Part shown: in pieces, positions 35,067 through 45,257 of the stretch
Position numbering within the stretch: position 1 is the first letter of the stretch
How the letters are laid out: every line of letters begins with the position of its first letter
Origin: Methyloligella sp. GL2
GTDB lineage: Bacteria > Pseudomonadota > Alphaproteobacteria > Rhizobiales > Methyloligellaceae
DNA length: 64,000 nucleotides
Assembly (NCBI RefSeq): GCF_013341275.1
Contig: NZ_CP054476.1
Span: 1,501,501 to 1,565,500, forward strand
Direction: 5' to 3'
The notes under the pieces: generated by a model
The model's input: only the letters and a program-made list of their open reading frames with translations
The model's database searches: none
Told to the model about the DNA's origin: nothing
Position numbers and translations under genes: made by a program

Positions 35067-37367
35067 ATGCCGGAAATAGCCCGGAAGTTGCCGCTTTCAG
35101 GGAATGAGAAGCATTACGTTAGTTCGGCGAGGCAGTTGATGACATTACCGGAGAATGTAGCGTCCATGGGATCTGGCATGGGATCCGGAGGGGCGGAAGC
35201 CGGGGAGGACGGCGCCTCCAAGGCGAAGGAAGGCGTGGCCGCTTTCGGGCCGAGCCGCTACTTCAACCGGGAACTTTCCTGGCTCTATTTCAACAAGCGC
35301 GTGATGGAGGAGGCCGAGAACGAGCGGCATCCGCTGCTGGAGCGCCTGCGCTTCTTGTCGATCTCCGCCACCAATCTCGACGAGTTCTACATGGTCCGCG
35401 TGGCGGGCCTGCGCGGCCAGGTGCTGGCCGGAATCGATACGCCGAGCCAGGACGGGCTGACGCCCGCCGAGCAGCTGAGCCGCATCAACCGCTTCGTCGC
35501 CGAGCTGACCGCCGAGCAGCAGGAAAACTGGGTCAAGCTGAAGAGCCTGATGGGCGAGGCCGGCATCCATATCGTCGGCGCCGATCAGCTCACCACCCAG
35601 GAGCGCGAGTGGCTGGAGCATTATTTCGTCGACGACGTCTTCCCGGTGCTGACGCCGATCGCCGTGGATCCGGCGCACCCGTTCCCGTTCATCCCGAATT
35701 TCGGCTTCACCCTCGGGCTGGAGCTGGTGCGGGAGGGGTCGCTGCGCGCCATGCACGCGCTGATGCCGATCCCGCCGATGCTCGACCGCTTCATCCGCCT
35801 GCCGCAGGGCGAGAATTCCGACCAGATCCGCTTCATCCGGCTAGAGACGCTGGTGGCGATTTTCGTCGACCGGCTGTTCCCGGGCTACCGGGTGCGCAGC
35901 CAGGGCGCCTTCCGGGTGCTGCGCGACAGCGATCTGGAAGTGCAGGAAGAGGCCGAAGATCTGGTGCGGCTGTTCGAATCGGCGCTGAAGCGCCGCCGGC
36001 GCGGATCGGTGATCCGGCTGGAGATCGAGAACACCATGCCGCCGCGGCTGCAGCGCTTCGTGATGCAGGAGCTGAAGGTCACCGATGACGAGGTGTTCGT
36101 GCAGAAGGGGCTGATCGGTCTGTCCGACACCTCGCAGCTGATCGTCTCCGACCGGCCGGACCTTAAGTTCAAGCCGTTCAACAGCCGCTTTCCGGAGCGT
36201 ATCCGCGAGCATCAGGGCGATTGCTTCGCGGCCATCCGGGAGAAGGACATCGTGGTGCATCACCCCTACGAATCCTTTGACGTGGTGCTGCAATTCCTCA
36301 AGCAGGCCGCTGCCGATCCGGATGTGGTGGCGATCAAATGGACGCTCTACCGCACCGGCAAGAGCTCGCCGATCATCGAGGTGCTGAAAGAGGCGGCCGA
36401 GGCCGGCAAGTCGGTTACCGCGGTGGTGGAGCTCAAGGCGCGCTTCGACGAGGAAGCCAACATCAAATGGGCCCGCGATCTGGAAAGCGCCGGCGTCCAG
36501 GTGGTGTATGGCTTTCTGGAGCTGAAGACCCACGCCAAGCTCAGCCTGATCGTGCGGCGCGAGCGGGGCGAGCTGGTCACCTATTGCCATGTCGGCACCG
36601 GCAACTACCACGCGGTGACGGCGAAGATTTACACCGATCTGTCCTTCTTCACCGCCGACCGGGCCACCGGCCACGACCTGTCGCGCATCTTCAACTTCGT
36701 CACCGGCTATGCCGAGCCGATGGAGCTGGAGGCGATGGCGCTGTCGCCGCACGGGATCCGGGCGCGCATCCTCGATCACATCCGCGAGGAGATGTATCAC
36801 GCCAAGGAAGGCCGGCCCGCGGCGATCTGGATGAAGATGAACTCGCTGGTCGATCCGGAGATCATCGACACGCTGTACGAGGCGAGTCAGGCCGGCGTCG
36901 AGATCGACCTGATCGTGCGCGGCATTTGCTGCCTGCGCCCCGGCGTGCCGCATCTTTCCGAGCGCATCCACGTGAAGAGCATCGTCGGCCGCTTCCTGGA
37001 GCATTCGCGCATTTATTGCTTCGGCGCCGGCTACGGCCTGCCGCACCGCAATGCAGCCGTTTATATCTCCTCGGCGGATATGATGCCGCGCAATCTCGAC
37101 CGCCGGGTCGAGGCGATGCTGCCGATCCGCAATGCCACGGTGCATGAGCAGATTCTCGACCAGATCATGGTCGCCAATCTGAAGGACAACCTGCAGAGCT
37201 GGCGGGTGCGCCCCGATGGAAGTTCGGAACGAATCAAGCCGGTGGAGGGCCAGGAGCCGTTCAGCGCACAGAGCTACTTCATGACCAACCCAAGCCTTTC
37301 GGGGCGCGGCGCGGCTTTGAAGGAAAACATGCCGCCGCGATTTGCCCATCTCGTACAGACCGGTTAA
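35067..37367 (+). CDS. ppk1: Polyphosphate kinase 1
   Basis: 766 residues, slightly longer than usual because of a Gly/Ser/Ala-rich N-terminal extension (first 55 residues); a downstream ATG at 35151 is possible. Core motifs: [32 protein letters not shown], the catalytic His region [12 protein letters not shown] / HVGTGNYH, and HSRIYCFG with the second conserved His. Reversibly makes polyphosphate from ATP. It is 12 nt upstream of ppx, so the two form a polyphosphate-turnover operon. Confidence 0.96.
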   Translation: MPEIARKLPLSGNEKHYVSSARQLMTLPENVASMGSGMGSGGAEAGEDGASKAKEGVAAFGPSRYFNRELSWLYFNKRVMEEAENERHPLLERLRFLSISATNLDEFYMVRVAGLRGQVLAGIDTPSQDGLTPAEQLSRINRFVAELTAEQQENWVKLKSLMGEAGIHIVGADQLTTQEREWLEHYFVDDVFPVLTPIAVDPAHPFPFIPNFGFTLGLELVREGSLRAMHALMPIPPMLDRFIRLPQGENSDQIRFIRLETLVAIFVDRLFPGYRVRSQGAFRVLRDSDLEVQEEAEDLVRLFESALKRRRRGSVIRLEIENTMPPRLQRFVMQELKVTDDEVFVQKGLIGLSDTSQLIVSDRPDLKFKPFNSRFPERIREHQGDCFAAIREKDIVVHHPYESFDVVLQFLKQAAADPDVVAIKWTLYRTGKSSPIIEVLKEAAEAGKSVTAVVELKARFDEEANIKWARDLESAGVQVVYGFLELKTHAKLSLIVRRERGELVTYCHVGTGNYHAVTAKIYTDLSFFTADRATGHDLSRIFNFVTGYAEPMELEAMALSPHGIRARILDHIREEMYHAKEGRPAAIWMKMNSLVDPEIIDTLYEASQAGVEIDLIVRGICCLRPGVPHLSERIHVKSIVGRFLEHSRIYCFGAGYGLPHRNAAVYISSADMMPRNLDRRVEAMLPIRNATVHEQILDQIMVANLKDNLQSWRVRPDGSSERIKPVEGQEPFSAQSYFMTNPSLSGRGAALKENMPPRFAHLVQTG

Positions 37368-37379
37368 GCGTTGGCTTTG

Positions 37380-38918
37380 ATGAAGCTTTTCCGGCTGCCC
37401 ATGGCCCGTCGCGATGACCTAAGCCCTGTAGCGATCGTCGATATCGGGTCCAACTCGGTTCGGCTGGTCGTCTATGAGGGCGCAACCCGCGTCCCCGTAC
37501 CGCTTTTCAACGAAAAGGTGCTTTGCGGTCTCGGCCGCGAAGTCGCGTCTACGGGCAAGCTTGCGCCGAAGGCGGTGGAGCGGGCCTTGCACGCCTTGCA
37601 CCGCTTTCGCGCCATCATCGATCAGACCAAGGCCAAGACCGTCGAGGTGATCGCCACCGCGGCGGCGCGCGATGCCGAAAACGGTCCGGACTTCGTCGCC
37701 GAGGCGGAAGCGATTCTCGATGCGCCGGTGCAGCTTCTGACCGGCCGCATGGAGGCGGAGCTTGCCGCGGCGGGTGTGATTTCCGGCCATCGCCATGCGC
37801 AAGGGCTCGCCGGAGATATGGGCGGCGGCAGTCTGGAGCTGGTGGATATCGCCGATGGCACGCCGGGTGATGCCGTCACCTTGCCGCTTGGCGGCTTGCG
37901 GCTGATCGACGTTTCCGGCGGCAGCCTGAAGAAGGCGCGCGATATCGTCGACGAGGAGCTCGACAAGGTTTCGTGGCTGGAAAACGGCAAGGACCGCGAT
38001 TTCTACGCCATCGGCGGCACGTGGCGCGCTTTCGCCCGGGTCTATATGGCGGAGATCGACTATCCCTTGAGCGTGATGCAGGATTTCCGCATCAAGGCGG
38101 AGGATGCGCTGAAATTCGCCTCCGTGCTCGATCATCAGTCCCAGACATCGCTGGCCGGCATCCGCGAAGTCTCCAGCGCGCGGCGTGAGACCTTGCCCTA
38201 TGGCGCGTTGGTGCTGGAGCGGATCATTCGCCGGATGAAGCCGAAATCCATCGTCATCTCGGCTTACGGCATCCGGGAAGGGCTGCTCTATACGCTGCTC
38301 GACGAGACGCAGCGGAAGGAAGACCCGCTGCTGGTCGCCTGCCAGGATCTGGCGGAGCGCCGCTCGCGCTCGGTGGACTACGCCTACGAGCTTTGCGAAT
38401 GGACCGACACGCTGTTCGGCGGCGCCGGCTATCCGGAAACGGAGGATGAGCGGCGTCTTCGCCATGCCGCATGCCTGCTCTCCGATATCGGCTGGCGGGC
38501 GCATCCCGATTATCGCGGCACGCAAAGCCTCGACACGGTGGCGCAGGGCAATTTCGCCGGGGTCGATCATGTCGGCCGGGCGCTTCTGGCGCTTGCGGTC
38601 TATTTCCGCGCCGAAGGCTTCGTGAAGGACGAGCTCAGCCTGTCGCTGATGGAGCTGATCGGCGACGATCAGGTGAAGCGGGCCCGTATTCTCGGGGCCG
38701 CCTTCCGTGCTGCCAATATGGTCAGCGCCTCGCTGCCGGGCGTGCTGCCGCATACCCCGCTCAGCTTCGAAGGCGACCGGCTGGTCTGGACCTTGCCGGC
38801 GCCTTACGACAATCTGGACGGCGAGCGGGTCGGGCGCCGGTTCAAGACCTTGGCCGGGCTGCTCGGCAAGGAAGATGAGATCAGGGTCGGCAATGCGGTG
38901 GAGAAGGCTGCAGTCTAA
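37380..38918 (+). CDS. ppx: Exopolyphosphatase (Ppx/GppA family)
   Basis: 512 residues from the ATG at 37380. The sugar-kinase/hsp70-like fold shows the first phosphate loop (VAIVDIGSNSVRLVVYEG), the catalytic-Glu region (ATAAARDAENG) and the second phosphate loop (GDMGGGSLELVDI). A C-terminal HD-like helical domain (about 330-500, RRLRHAACLLSDIGWRAHPD) follows. Releases phosphate from polyphosphate or hydrolyses pppGpp, balancing Ppk. Confidence 0.94.
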   Translation: MKLFRLPMARRDDLSPVAIVDIGSNSVRLVVYEGATRVPVPLFNEKVLCGLGREVASTGKLAPKAVERALHALHRFRAIIDQTKAKTVEVIATAAARDAENGPDFVAEAEAILDAPVQLLTGRMEAELAAAGVISGHRHAQGLAGDMGGGSLELVDIADGTPGDAVTLPLGGLRLIDVSGGSLKKARDIVDEELDKVSWLENGKDRDFYAIGGTWRAFARVYMAEIDYPLSVMQDFRIKAEDALKFASVLDHQSQTSLAGIREVSSARRETLPYGALVLERIIRRMKPKSIVISAYGIREGLLYTLLDETQRKEDPLLVACQDLAERRSRSVDYAYELCEWTDTLFGGAGYPETEDERRLRHAACLLSDIGWRAHPDYRGTQSLDTVAQGNFAGVDHVGRALLALAVYFRAEGFVKDELSLSLMELIGDDQVKRARILGAAFRAANMVSASLPGVLPHTPLSFEGDRLVWTLPAPYDNLDGERVGRRFKTLAGLLGKEDEIRVGNAVEKAAV

Positions 38919-38932
38919 GCTCCGCAGCTATG

Positions 38933-38962
38933 CTTGTGAGCGGGGTTAAGAGACCCCAACTA
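38933..38962 (+). promoter_or_regulatory. Heat-shock (sigma-32-like) promoter before cbpA
   Basis: CTTGTG at 38933-38938, fifteen bases, then CCCCAACTA at 38954-38962. The sigma-32 pattern is CTTGAA and CCCCATnTA with 13-17 bases between, so the -10 differs by one base. A DnaJ-type co-chaperone gene begins 100 bp downstream. The intervening leader holds an inverted repeat (CCCCAAT 38986-38992 / ATTGGGG 39002-39008). Confidence 0.5.
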
Positions 38963-39064
38963 CAAAACACCCCGAATTATCGTGTCCCCAATTAACATGA
39001 CATTGGGGATCATGGTGTCCTATCCCATTTCACGATCAAAGCAGAACCGGAACATCTCTTGTAA

Positions 39065-39994
39065 ATGGCAGACGATCTTTATTCCGTGCTTGGCGTGTCG
39101 AAGACCGCGAGTGGCGACGACATCAGCAAGGCCTATCGCAAGCTCGCGAAGAAGTATCACCCCGACCTCAATCCGGGCGACAGCGCTGCGGAGGCCAAAT
39201 TCAAGGAAGCCTCGGCCGCCTATTCGATCCTTGGCGACGAGGAGAAGCGCGGCAAATACGATCGCGGCGAGATCGACGCGTCCGGCCAGGAGCGGCCAGA
39301 GCAGCGCTACTATCGCGAATATGCCGGCGGCGAGGGCGGCCAGCAATATTACTCCTCGGCCGGGTTCGAGGATCTCGGCGATATCTTCAGCGATCTGTTC
39401 GGCCAGCGCGGCGCTGCGGGCGGCGCACGCGGCGGCGGCGCCCGCAACTTCGCCATGCGCGGCCAGGACGCCAATTACCGGCTGGAGGTCGATTTTCTGG
39501 AAGCCGCCAACGGCGCCAAGAAGCGCATCACGCTGCCCGATGGCGGCACGCTGGATGTCAGCCTGCCTGCCGGCGTGCGCGACGGCCAGGTGCTGCGTCT
39601 CAAGGGCAAGGGCTCGCCGGGCTCGGGCGGCGCGCCTTCGGGCGATGCGCTGGTGGAGATCACCGTCCGGTCTCACCCGGTGTTCAAACGCGACGGCAAC
39701 AACATCACGGTGGAGCTGCCGCTGACCCTTGCCGAGGCGGGGCTCGGCGGCAAGGTCGAGGTGCCGACCATTCACGGCCCGGTCTCGATGACCATTCCGG
39801 CCGGCTCCAATACCGGCCAGACGCTGCGGCTGAAGGGGCGCGGCATCAAGGCCAAGGCGGGCACCGGCGATCAGTTCGTGAAGCTCCAGGTGACGATGCC
39901 GGAGACCGTCGATGACGAGCTGAAAGAGTTTCTCGGAAGCTGGCGGGACAAGCATCCTTATGACCCGCGCTCGAAACTGAGGGTGGGAACCTGA
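39065..39994 (+). CDS. cbpA: CbpA-type DnaJ co-chaperone
   Basis: 309 residues. N-terminal J domain (3-68) with the HPD motif (YHPDLNPGD), a Gly-rich linker (about 75-130), then the two DnaJ C-terminal beta domains. The Cys-rich zinc domain of DnaJ is missing, as in CbpA. It stimulates DnaK ATPase and binds clients. A CbpM-like gene overlaps its stop by one base, completing the CbpA-CbpM pair. Confidence 0.9.
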   Translation: MADDLYSVLGVSKTASGDDISKAYRKLAKKYHPDLNPGDSAAEAKFKEASAAYSILGDEEKRGKYDRGEIDASGQERPEQRYYREYAGGEGGQQYYSSAGFEDLGDIFSDLFGQRGAAGGARGGGARNFAMRGQDANYRLEVDFLEAANGAKKRITLPDGGTLDVSLPAGVRDGQVLRLKGKGSPGSGGAPSGDALVEITVRSHPVFKRDGNNITVELPLTLAEAGLGGKVEVPTIHGPVSMTIPAGSNTGQTLRLKGRGIKAKAGTGDQFVKLQVTMPETVDDELKEFLGSWRDKHPYDPRSKLRVGT

Positions 39995-40338
39995 TGCTGA
40001 AGGAACGCGATCTTGTGGCCAAGGTGCCCAAGCTCACCGTCTCGCGGCTTCGGGTCTGGGTCAACGAAGGTTGGATCCGGCCGACCGCGCAGGACGACGA
40101 CGGCTTTAGCGAAGCGGATCTGGCGCGGGCCGCGCTGATCCGCGATCTGCTCGACGATCTCGGCTTTGGCGAGGAGGAGGTGCCGGTGGTACTGAATCTG
40201 ATCGATCAGATCCACGGGCTGCGCGGCGAGCTGCGCTGCTTCGTCGAGACTATCGATTCCCTATCGGACGATACCCGCACCGAGGTGAAGCAGAAGCTCA
40301 CCGTGCGGCGGGCCAAGCTCTACCGCACCGAGCCCTAA
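39994..40338 (+). CDS. CbpM-like / MerR-type modulator of CbpA
   Basis: 114 residues. The start has a MerR-type winged-helix (RLRVWVNEGWIRPTAQDDDGFSE), then a helical segment with LDDLGFGEEEVPVVLNLIDQIHGLRGEL as in CbpM. CbpM binds the J domain of CbpA and blocks DnaK interaction. TGATG overlap with cbpA ensures co-expression. A DNA-binding role is also possible. Confidence 0.82.
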   Translation: MLKERDLVAKVPKLTVSRLRVWVNEGWIRPTAQDDDGFSEADLARAALIRDLLDDLGFGEEEVPVVLNLIDQIHGLRGELRCFVETIDSLSDDTRTEVKQKLTVRRAKLYRTEP

Positions 40339-40347
40339 GCCGGCCTG

Positions 40348-41517
40348 CTAGCCGGCGAGGATATCCTTGCCGGCGGGGACCACCACGATCTCGCCATCCT
40401 TGATGGTGAGGGAGAGTTCGCCGCGTTTCAGCGCCAGGGCCTGATCGCCGAACAGGGTCTTGCGCCAGCCTTTCATCACCGGATTGTCGGCGGCATCGGA
40501 GCGGGCGATCTGCTCCAGATCGTCGGATGTGGCGATCAGCTTGGGCGCAACGCCGTGATGCCCGGCGGTCGCTTTCAAAAGCACCCGCAATAGATCGAAC
40601 ACCGCGGCGGCTTCGGGCTTCAGCGGCTCGTTGCGGGGAAGCCGCGGCACGGTCTTCGGATCGCGGGCGAGGCCTGCCTCCACCGCTTCCAGGACGGCGC
40701 GGCCCCGCGGCGAGCGGGCAAAGCCGTTATGCAGGGTGCGCAGCCCTCCGAGCTCTTCCTGCGTGCGCGGCGCCTGATTGGCGATGTCGTGCAGCGCGTC
40801 GTCCTTGAGGATGCGGGCCCGGGGCACGTCCTGGGTCTGGGCTTCGCGCTCGCGCCAGGCGGCGATCTCCATCAGAATACCGAGCGCCTTGGGCGTCTTG
40901 GTGCGGATCTTCAGGCGTTTCCAGGCATTTTCCGGATGCAGCTCGTAGGTGGCTGGGTCGGTGAGCACCGCCATCTCCTCGCGCAGCCAGGTTTCCCGCC
41001 CGGATTGGTCGAGCTGGGCCTTCAGATCGGGGTAGAGGTCCCGCAAGTGTGTCACGTCGCCCAGCGCGTAGGTCAGCTGGCGTTCGGAGAGGGGGCGGCG
41101 GCTCCAATCGGTGAAACGGGAGGTCTTGTCCAGATTGCGGTTCAGCATCCGCTTCACCAGCATGCCGTAGCCCACCGATTCGCCGAAGCCGCACACCATG
41201 GCGGCGACCTGGGTATCGAAGATCGGCTTGGGCACGTCGCCGGCCATGTGGTGGACGATCTCCACGTCCTGGCGGGCGGAATGGAACACCTTGACCACGT
41301 TCTCATTGAACATCAGCTCGAAGAACGGGGCCAAATCGATGCCCGGCGCCAGGGTATCGACCAGCACTTCGGTGTCCCCGGCAGCCATCTGGACGAGACA
41401 TAGCTTCGGCCAGAAGGTCTGCTCCCGCAGGAACTCCGTATCGACGGCAATAAATGGAGCTGAGGCCAGCTCCCGGCAGGTCGCCGCGAGCTCCTCGGAG
41501 GTGGTGATTAATCGCAT
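40348..41517 (-). CDS. rnd: Ribonuclease D
   Basis: 389 residues from the ATG at 41517. DEDDy 3'-5' exonuclease motifs are intact: ExoI Asp26/Glu28 (IAVDTEFLRE), ExoII (VFHSARQDVEIV) and ExoIII (LTYALGDVTHLRDLY), followed by an HRDC domain (about 210-290). Trims tRNA 3' ends. The frame stays open 2 kb further upstream, but only antisense to aspS. It is divergent from aspS and converges with cbpM, with a GCCGGC hairpin (40339-40356) over its stop. Confidence 0.95.
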   Translation of the reverse strand: MRLITTSEELAATCRELASAPFIAVDTEFLREQTFWPKLCLVQMAAGDTEVLVDTLAPGIDLAPFFELMFNENVVKVFHSARQDVEIVHHMAGDVPKPIFDTQVAAMVCGFGESVGYGMLVKRMLNRNLDKTSRFTDWSRRPLSERQLTYALGDVTHLRDLYPDLKAQLDQSGRETWLREEMAVLTDPATYELHPENAWKRLKIRTKTPKALGILMEIAAWREREAQTQDVPRARILKDDALHDIANQAPRTQEELGGLRTLHNGFARSPRGRAVLEAVEAGLARDPKTVPRLPRNEPLKPEAAAVFDLLRVLLKATAGHHGVAPKLIATSDDLEQIARSDAADNPVMKGWRKTLFGDQALALKRGELSLTIKDGEIVVVPAGKDILAG

Positions 41518-41718
41518 GGTTACTGGCCGATATAGCTTAACCGGGGGCCCCGCGCCAAGGATTTGCACGAAACGAGCTGTTGACGAGAATGCGGCAGCCG
41601 GGATCGCGCCGGCTTGCGGCGGTCCGCGGCGCCGCTCATCTTGACAAACCGGGCCGCGCATGCGCTGTTCCGCGGCACCCGATCCTTGCCTTTTTGGCCT
41701 TCCAAAGAACCATTTCCG

Positions 41719-43500
41719 ATGCACGATTATCGCTCCCATACCTGCGGCGAACTTCGACGCGACGACGTTGGCAAAACCGTCCGGCTGTCCGGCTGGGTCC
41801 ATCGCGTCCGCGACCATGGCGGCCTGCTTTTCATCGACTTGCGCGATCATTACGGGCTGACCCAATGCGTCGCCGATCCGGAGTCGCCGGCCTTTGCCGA
41901 GGCCGAGAAGCTGAAGGCCGAATGGGTGGTGAAAATCGACGGCGAGGTGGTCGCTCGCGAGGCGGAGACGGTCAATCCGAACCTGCCGACCGGCGATGTC
42001 GAGGTGCGGATCAAATCCATCGAGGTGCTGTCCGAGGCGGCCGAGCTGCCTGTGCCGGTGTTCGGCGAGCCGGATTATCCGGAGGAGACGCGGCTGCGCT
42101 ACCGCTTCCTCGATCTTCGCCGCGAGAAGCTGCACGCCAATATCATGAAGCGCCAGGCGATCATCTGGTCGCTGCGCCAGCGCATGCGCGATGCCGGGTT
42201 CTTCGAGTTCCAGACCCCGATTCTGACGGCCTCCTCGCCGGAAGGCGCGCGCGATTATCTGGTGCCGAGCCGGGTGCATCCGGGCAAGTTCTATGCGCTG
42301 CCCCAGGCGCCGCAGCAGTTCAAGCAGCTGACGATGATGGCTGGCTTCGACCGGTATTTTCAGATCGCGCCGTGCTTCCGCGACGAGGATGCCCGCGCCG
42401 ACCGCTCGCCGGGTGAATTCTATCAGCTCGATATCGAGATGAGCTTCGTCACCCAGGAAGACGTGTTCCAGGCGGTGGAGCCGGTGCTGCGCGGCCTGTT
42501 CGAGGAGTTCGCTGACGGCAAGCGGGTGACCCAGGAGTTTCCGCGCATTCCCTATGCCGAGGCGATGCGGAAGTACGGCACCGACAAGCCGGACCTGCGC
42601 AATCCCATCGAGATGGAAGATGTCTCGGAGCATTTCCGCGGCTCCGGCTTCAAGATCTTCGCCGGCATGCTGGAGATGGACGAGAACGCCCGGGTCTGGG
42701 CGATCCCGGCCCCCGGCGGCGGCAGCCGCGCCTTCTGCGACCGGATGAATAGCTGGGCGCAAGGCGAGGGGCAGCCAGGGCTCGGCTATATCTTCTTCCG
42801 CGAGGGCGAAGGGGCAGGGCCGATCGCCAAGAATATCGGGCCGGAGCGCACCGCGGCGATCCGCGAGCAGCTCGGGCTGAAGGACGGCGATGCGGTGTTC
42901 TTCGTCGCCGGTCTGCCGTATGAGTTCGCCGATTTCGCCGGCCGGGCGCGGGTCAAGGCGGGCAACGATCTGGAGCTGACCGATACCGATCAGTTCGCCT
43001 TCTGCTGGATCGTCGACTTCCCGATGTATGAGTGGAACGAGGAGGAGAAGAAGATCGACTTCTCCCATAACCCGTTCTCCATGCCGCAAGGCGGGATGGA
43101 AGCGCTGGAAGGGATCGAGCCGCTGGACGTGCTCGCCTATCAGTACGACATCGTCTGCAACGGCATCGAGCTTTCCTCCGGCGCGATCCGGAACCACAAG
43201 CCGGAGATCATGCAGAAGGCGTTCGATATCGCCGGCTATCCCATGGACGTGCTGGAAGAGAAATTCGGCGGCATGCTGCGCGCGCTGCAATACGGCGCCC
43301 CGCCTCATGGCGGCATCGCGCCGGGCGTCGACCGTATGGTGATGCTGCTTTGCGGCGAGGAGAATCTGCGCGAGGTGGTGATGTTCCCGATGAATCAGCA
43401 GGCCGAAGATCTGCTGATGGGGGCGCCCTCGACCGTCGACGAGGCGCAGCTGAAAGAGCTGAACATCAAGCTGGTTCCGCCGAAAGTCGCCAAGAAATAG
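41719..43500 (+). CDS. aspS: Aspartyl-tRNA synthetase
   Basis: 593 residues from the ATG at 41719; the frame extends upstream without coding character. Bacterial-type AspRS: N-terminal OB fold ([20 protein letters not shown]), class II motif 2 ([20 protein letters not shown]), a GAD insertion domain (about 290-420) and motif 3 ([17 protein letters not shown]). Charges tRNA-Asp. The bacterial type may also charge tRNA-Asn where AsnRS is absent. Confidence 0.97.
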   Translation: MHDYRSHTCGELRRDDVGKTVRLSGWVHRVRDHGGLLFIDLRDHYGLTQCVADPESPAFAEAEKLKAEWVVKIDGEVVAREAETVNPNLPTGDVEVRIKSIEVLSEAAELPVPVFGEPDYPEETRLRYRFLDLRREKLHANIMKRQAIIWSLRQRMRDAGFFEFQTPILTASSPEGARDYLVPSRVHPGKFYALPQAPQQFKQLTMMAGFDRYFQIAPCFRDEDARADRSPGEFYQLDIEMSFVTQEDVFQAVEPVLRGLFEEFADGKRVTQEFPRIPYAEAMRKYGTDKPDLRNPIEMEDVSEHFRGSGFKIFAGMLEMDENARVWAIPAPGGGSRAFCDRMNSWAQGEGQPGLGYIFFREGEGAGPIAKNIGPERTAAIREQLGLKDGDAVFFVAGLPYEFADFAGRARVKAGNDLELTDTDQFAFCWIVDFPMYEWNEEEKKIDFSHNPFSMPQGGMEALEGIEPLDVLAYQYDIVCNGIELSSGAIRNHKPEIMQKAFDIAGYPMDVLEEKFGGMLRALQYGAPPHGGIAPGVDRMVMLLCGEENLREVVMFPMNQQAEDLLMGAPSTVDEAQLKELNIKLVPPKVAKK

Positions 43501-43522
43501 CGCCCGGTGAGGCTGGCCCTGC

Positions 43523-44803
43523 CTATCCGCTTTTCTTGATGGCCGCGAGCTTCTCTTTCGCCCAGCGCAGCTTGTCCTCGTCCTCGAGGCGATCTTCCAT
43601 CGCATTGACGGTGGCTTGCGCCTGATCCTGAAGCACCTCGCGCTGCTCGGGATGGGCGTGCTCGGCGAGCTGGGCTAGCGCCTCGATCAGGCGGATCTGC
43701 ACCGAAGGGCTGCCTTCGGCGTGATGGCGGATCTGAAAGAAGGCGGTATCGGCAAGCGCGGCGAAGCCATATCGCGGCGCGATCAGCCGCACGGTGCCAT
43801 CCTCGTCGCACCAGGCTGTTTGCGGCCGGCCGCGGCGCATCACCTTCTGCATTGCGCTCGCCAGCCTGTCGATCGCCGCCATGGCGGTGAACGGATCGGT
43901 GATCGAGGGCGACAGCGCCCGAAGCGCGATCTCCACCAGCTGATGGATGTAGTAGCGAAGATCCTGTACCGGATATTGGCCGCTGCTTTGCTGGATGCAG
44001 GCCTGGATTTCTTCGATCACATCGTCTTGCGCGCAGCTGGCGGGCGTAATCTTGCCGAAGCTGGCGGCTTCGATGCGGTGGTCGCCGGCAATCGCCTCCA
44101 GCAGGATCACGGCATCGTTCTTCGCCGCGATCTTGACCAGGCTCTCATGCTCGATGCCCTGGATATAGCCGCTCGCCGATGCAGGGAGCGGCGCGGCGTC
44201 CTTTTCCGGGAAGTCCGGCATCTCGCCGTTCGGCTCGTCGTCCTTCTCATAGGGGAGAAGCCGCTCGATCTCCTCGTCCAGCATCCCGCCGACCTGGGCG
44301 ATCACCGTATCGGCGATGATCGAGCGGGCGAGGTGATGCACGAAGATCAGAAGCGCCAGGATGTTGATCAGGATCAACGCAGTGCCGGCCGTGACCGCGA
44401 TATTGGGCACGCCGTTATCTGCGGCATAGATCGAGCGCAGCACCAAGATCAGATAGACCACGCTGGCGATCATCAGGCCGAGACTGGCCTGGGTGCGCCA
44501 ATCGGCCATGAAGCTGCGGATCAGCCGCGGCCCAAGCTGCTGGGCGGCGAGCGTCAGCACCACCATGGTGATGGAGATGGCCAGCGTCGCCATGGTGATG
44601 ATGGCGGTGACCAGATCGGAGAGGAACTGGGAGGCGCCGTCCGGCGTGCCGCTATAGAGATACCAGGGCGGGGTGTCGCCGACCTCCAGATCCACGCGCA
44701 CCAAGGCCAGCGCGGCCACCACCGCGACCAGCGTCATGGCGAGCGGCAGTGCCCAGAGGCTGGAGCGGATGTTCAGCCAGAAGGCGTAGAGCCGGTTCAG
44801 CAT
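43523..44803 (-). CDS. DUF2254 family membrane protein
   Basis: 426 residues with four N-terminal membrane helices (about 12-36, 63-86, 105-125, 138-158) and a large cytoplasmic C-terminal part (160-426). TPDGASQFLSDLVTAIITMA and LTLAAQQLGPRLIRSFM are DUF2254 signatures. Function unknown. The C-terminal half ends in an acidic/helical tail. It converges with aspS (23 bp apart). Confidence 0.88.
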   Translation of the reverse strand: MLNRLYAFWLNIRSSLWALPLAMTLVAVVAALALVRVDLEVGDTPPWYLYSGTPDGASQFLSDLVTAIITMATLAISITMVVLTLAAQQLGPRLIRSFMADWRTQASLGLMIASVVYLILVLRSIYAADNGVPNIAVTAGTALILINILALLIFVHHLARSIIADTVIAQVGGMLDEEIERLLPYEKDDEPNGEMPDFPEKDAAPLPASASGYIQGIEHESLVKIAAKNDAVILLEAIAGDHRIEAASFGKITPASCAQDDVIEEIQACIQQSSGQYPVQDLRYYIHQLVEIALRALSPSITDPFTAMAAIDRLASAMQKVMRRGRPQTAWCDEDGTVRLIAPRYGFAALADTAFFQIRHHAEGSPSVQIRLIEALAQLAEHAHPEQREVLQDQAQATVNAMEDRLEDEDKLRWAKEKLAAIKKSG

Positions 44804-44862
44804 GGGGGCTCCCGATCAGGGAAGGCCGCGATTTGAGCGGCCGGTTGCGGCGCGGCTAGGGC

Positions 44863-45174
44863 TCAGCCGCCGCCCGGCGCGTCGTCGCGATGCCAGAAAT
44901 CCACCGTGGCGTTGCGCAGCGTATAGGCGCAATTGAAGGTGCAGTTGAGCCAGGCACCGCCCGGCGTCTGCACCTGATAGCCATGGGGGCCGAGGCGGAC
45001 GCGGCCGGAAACGGCGCTCGGCGTGCCGTATTTCCCATCCACGGTAATGGAGTGCTCGTCGGGCACGACGGCGGCATACGGGTCGCTATACCCGTCCGCG
45101 AGGGCCGGGGCCGCACAACTTGCGAGGAACAAAGTCGCAAGGGACGCACTTTTGAAGAAACCGGTCCGGTTCAT
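44863..45174 (-). CDS. Small exported hypothetical protein
   Basis: 103 residues from an ATG at 45174 with GGAG eight bases upstream; the frame extends 25 residues further. A signal peptide with an SCAAPALA end covers about residues 1-26. The mature part has one Cys pair (NCTFNCAY) suited to a disulfide and a Gly-rich C-terminus. Periplasmic, function unknown. Confidence 0.65.
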   Translation of the reverse strand: MNRTGFFKSASLATLFLASCAAPALADGYSDPYAAVVPDEHSITVDGKYGTPSAVSGRVRLGPHGYQVQTPGGAWLNCTFNCAYTLRNATVDFWHRDDAPGGG

Positions 45175-45257
45175 TGCCGCCGCTCCATTTCGATTCCGGT
45201 CGTATCGAAGCGGCAGCTTAAGCGAGGCGCCGCGGCTCCGAAACCCCAAAAGCGGCT

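Noticed and set aside
41518-43605. Long open minus-strand frame (the rnd frame extended to about 1085 codons)
   Set aside because: It runs antisense to aspS, whose plus-strand product is certain; GC-rich codon bias keeps the antisense frame open.
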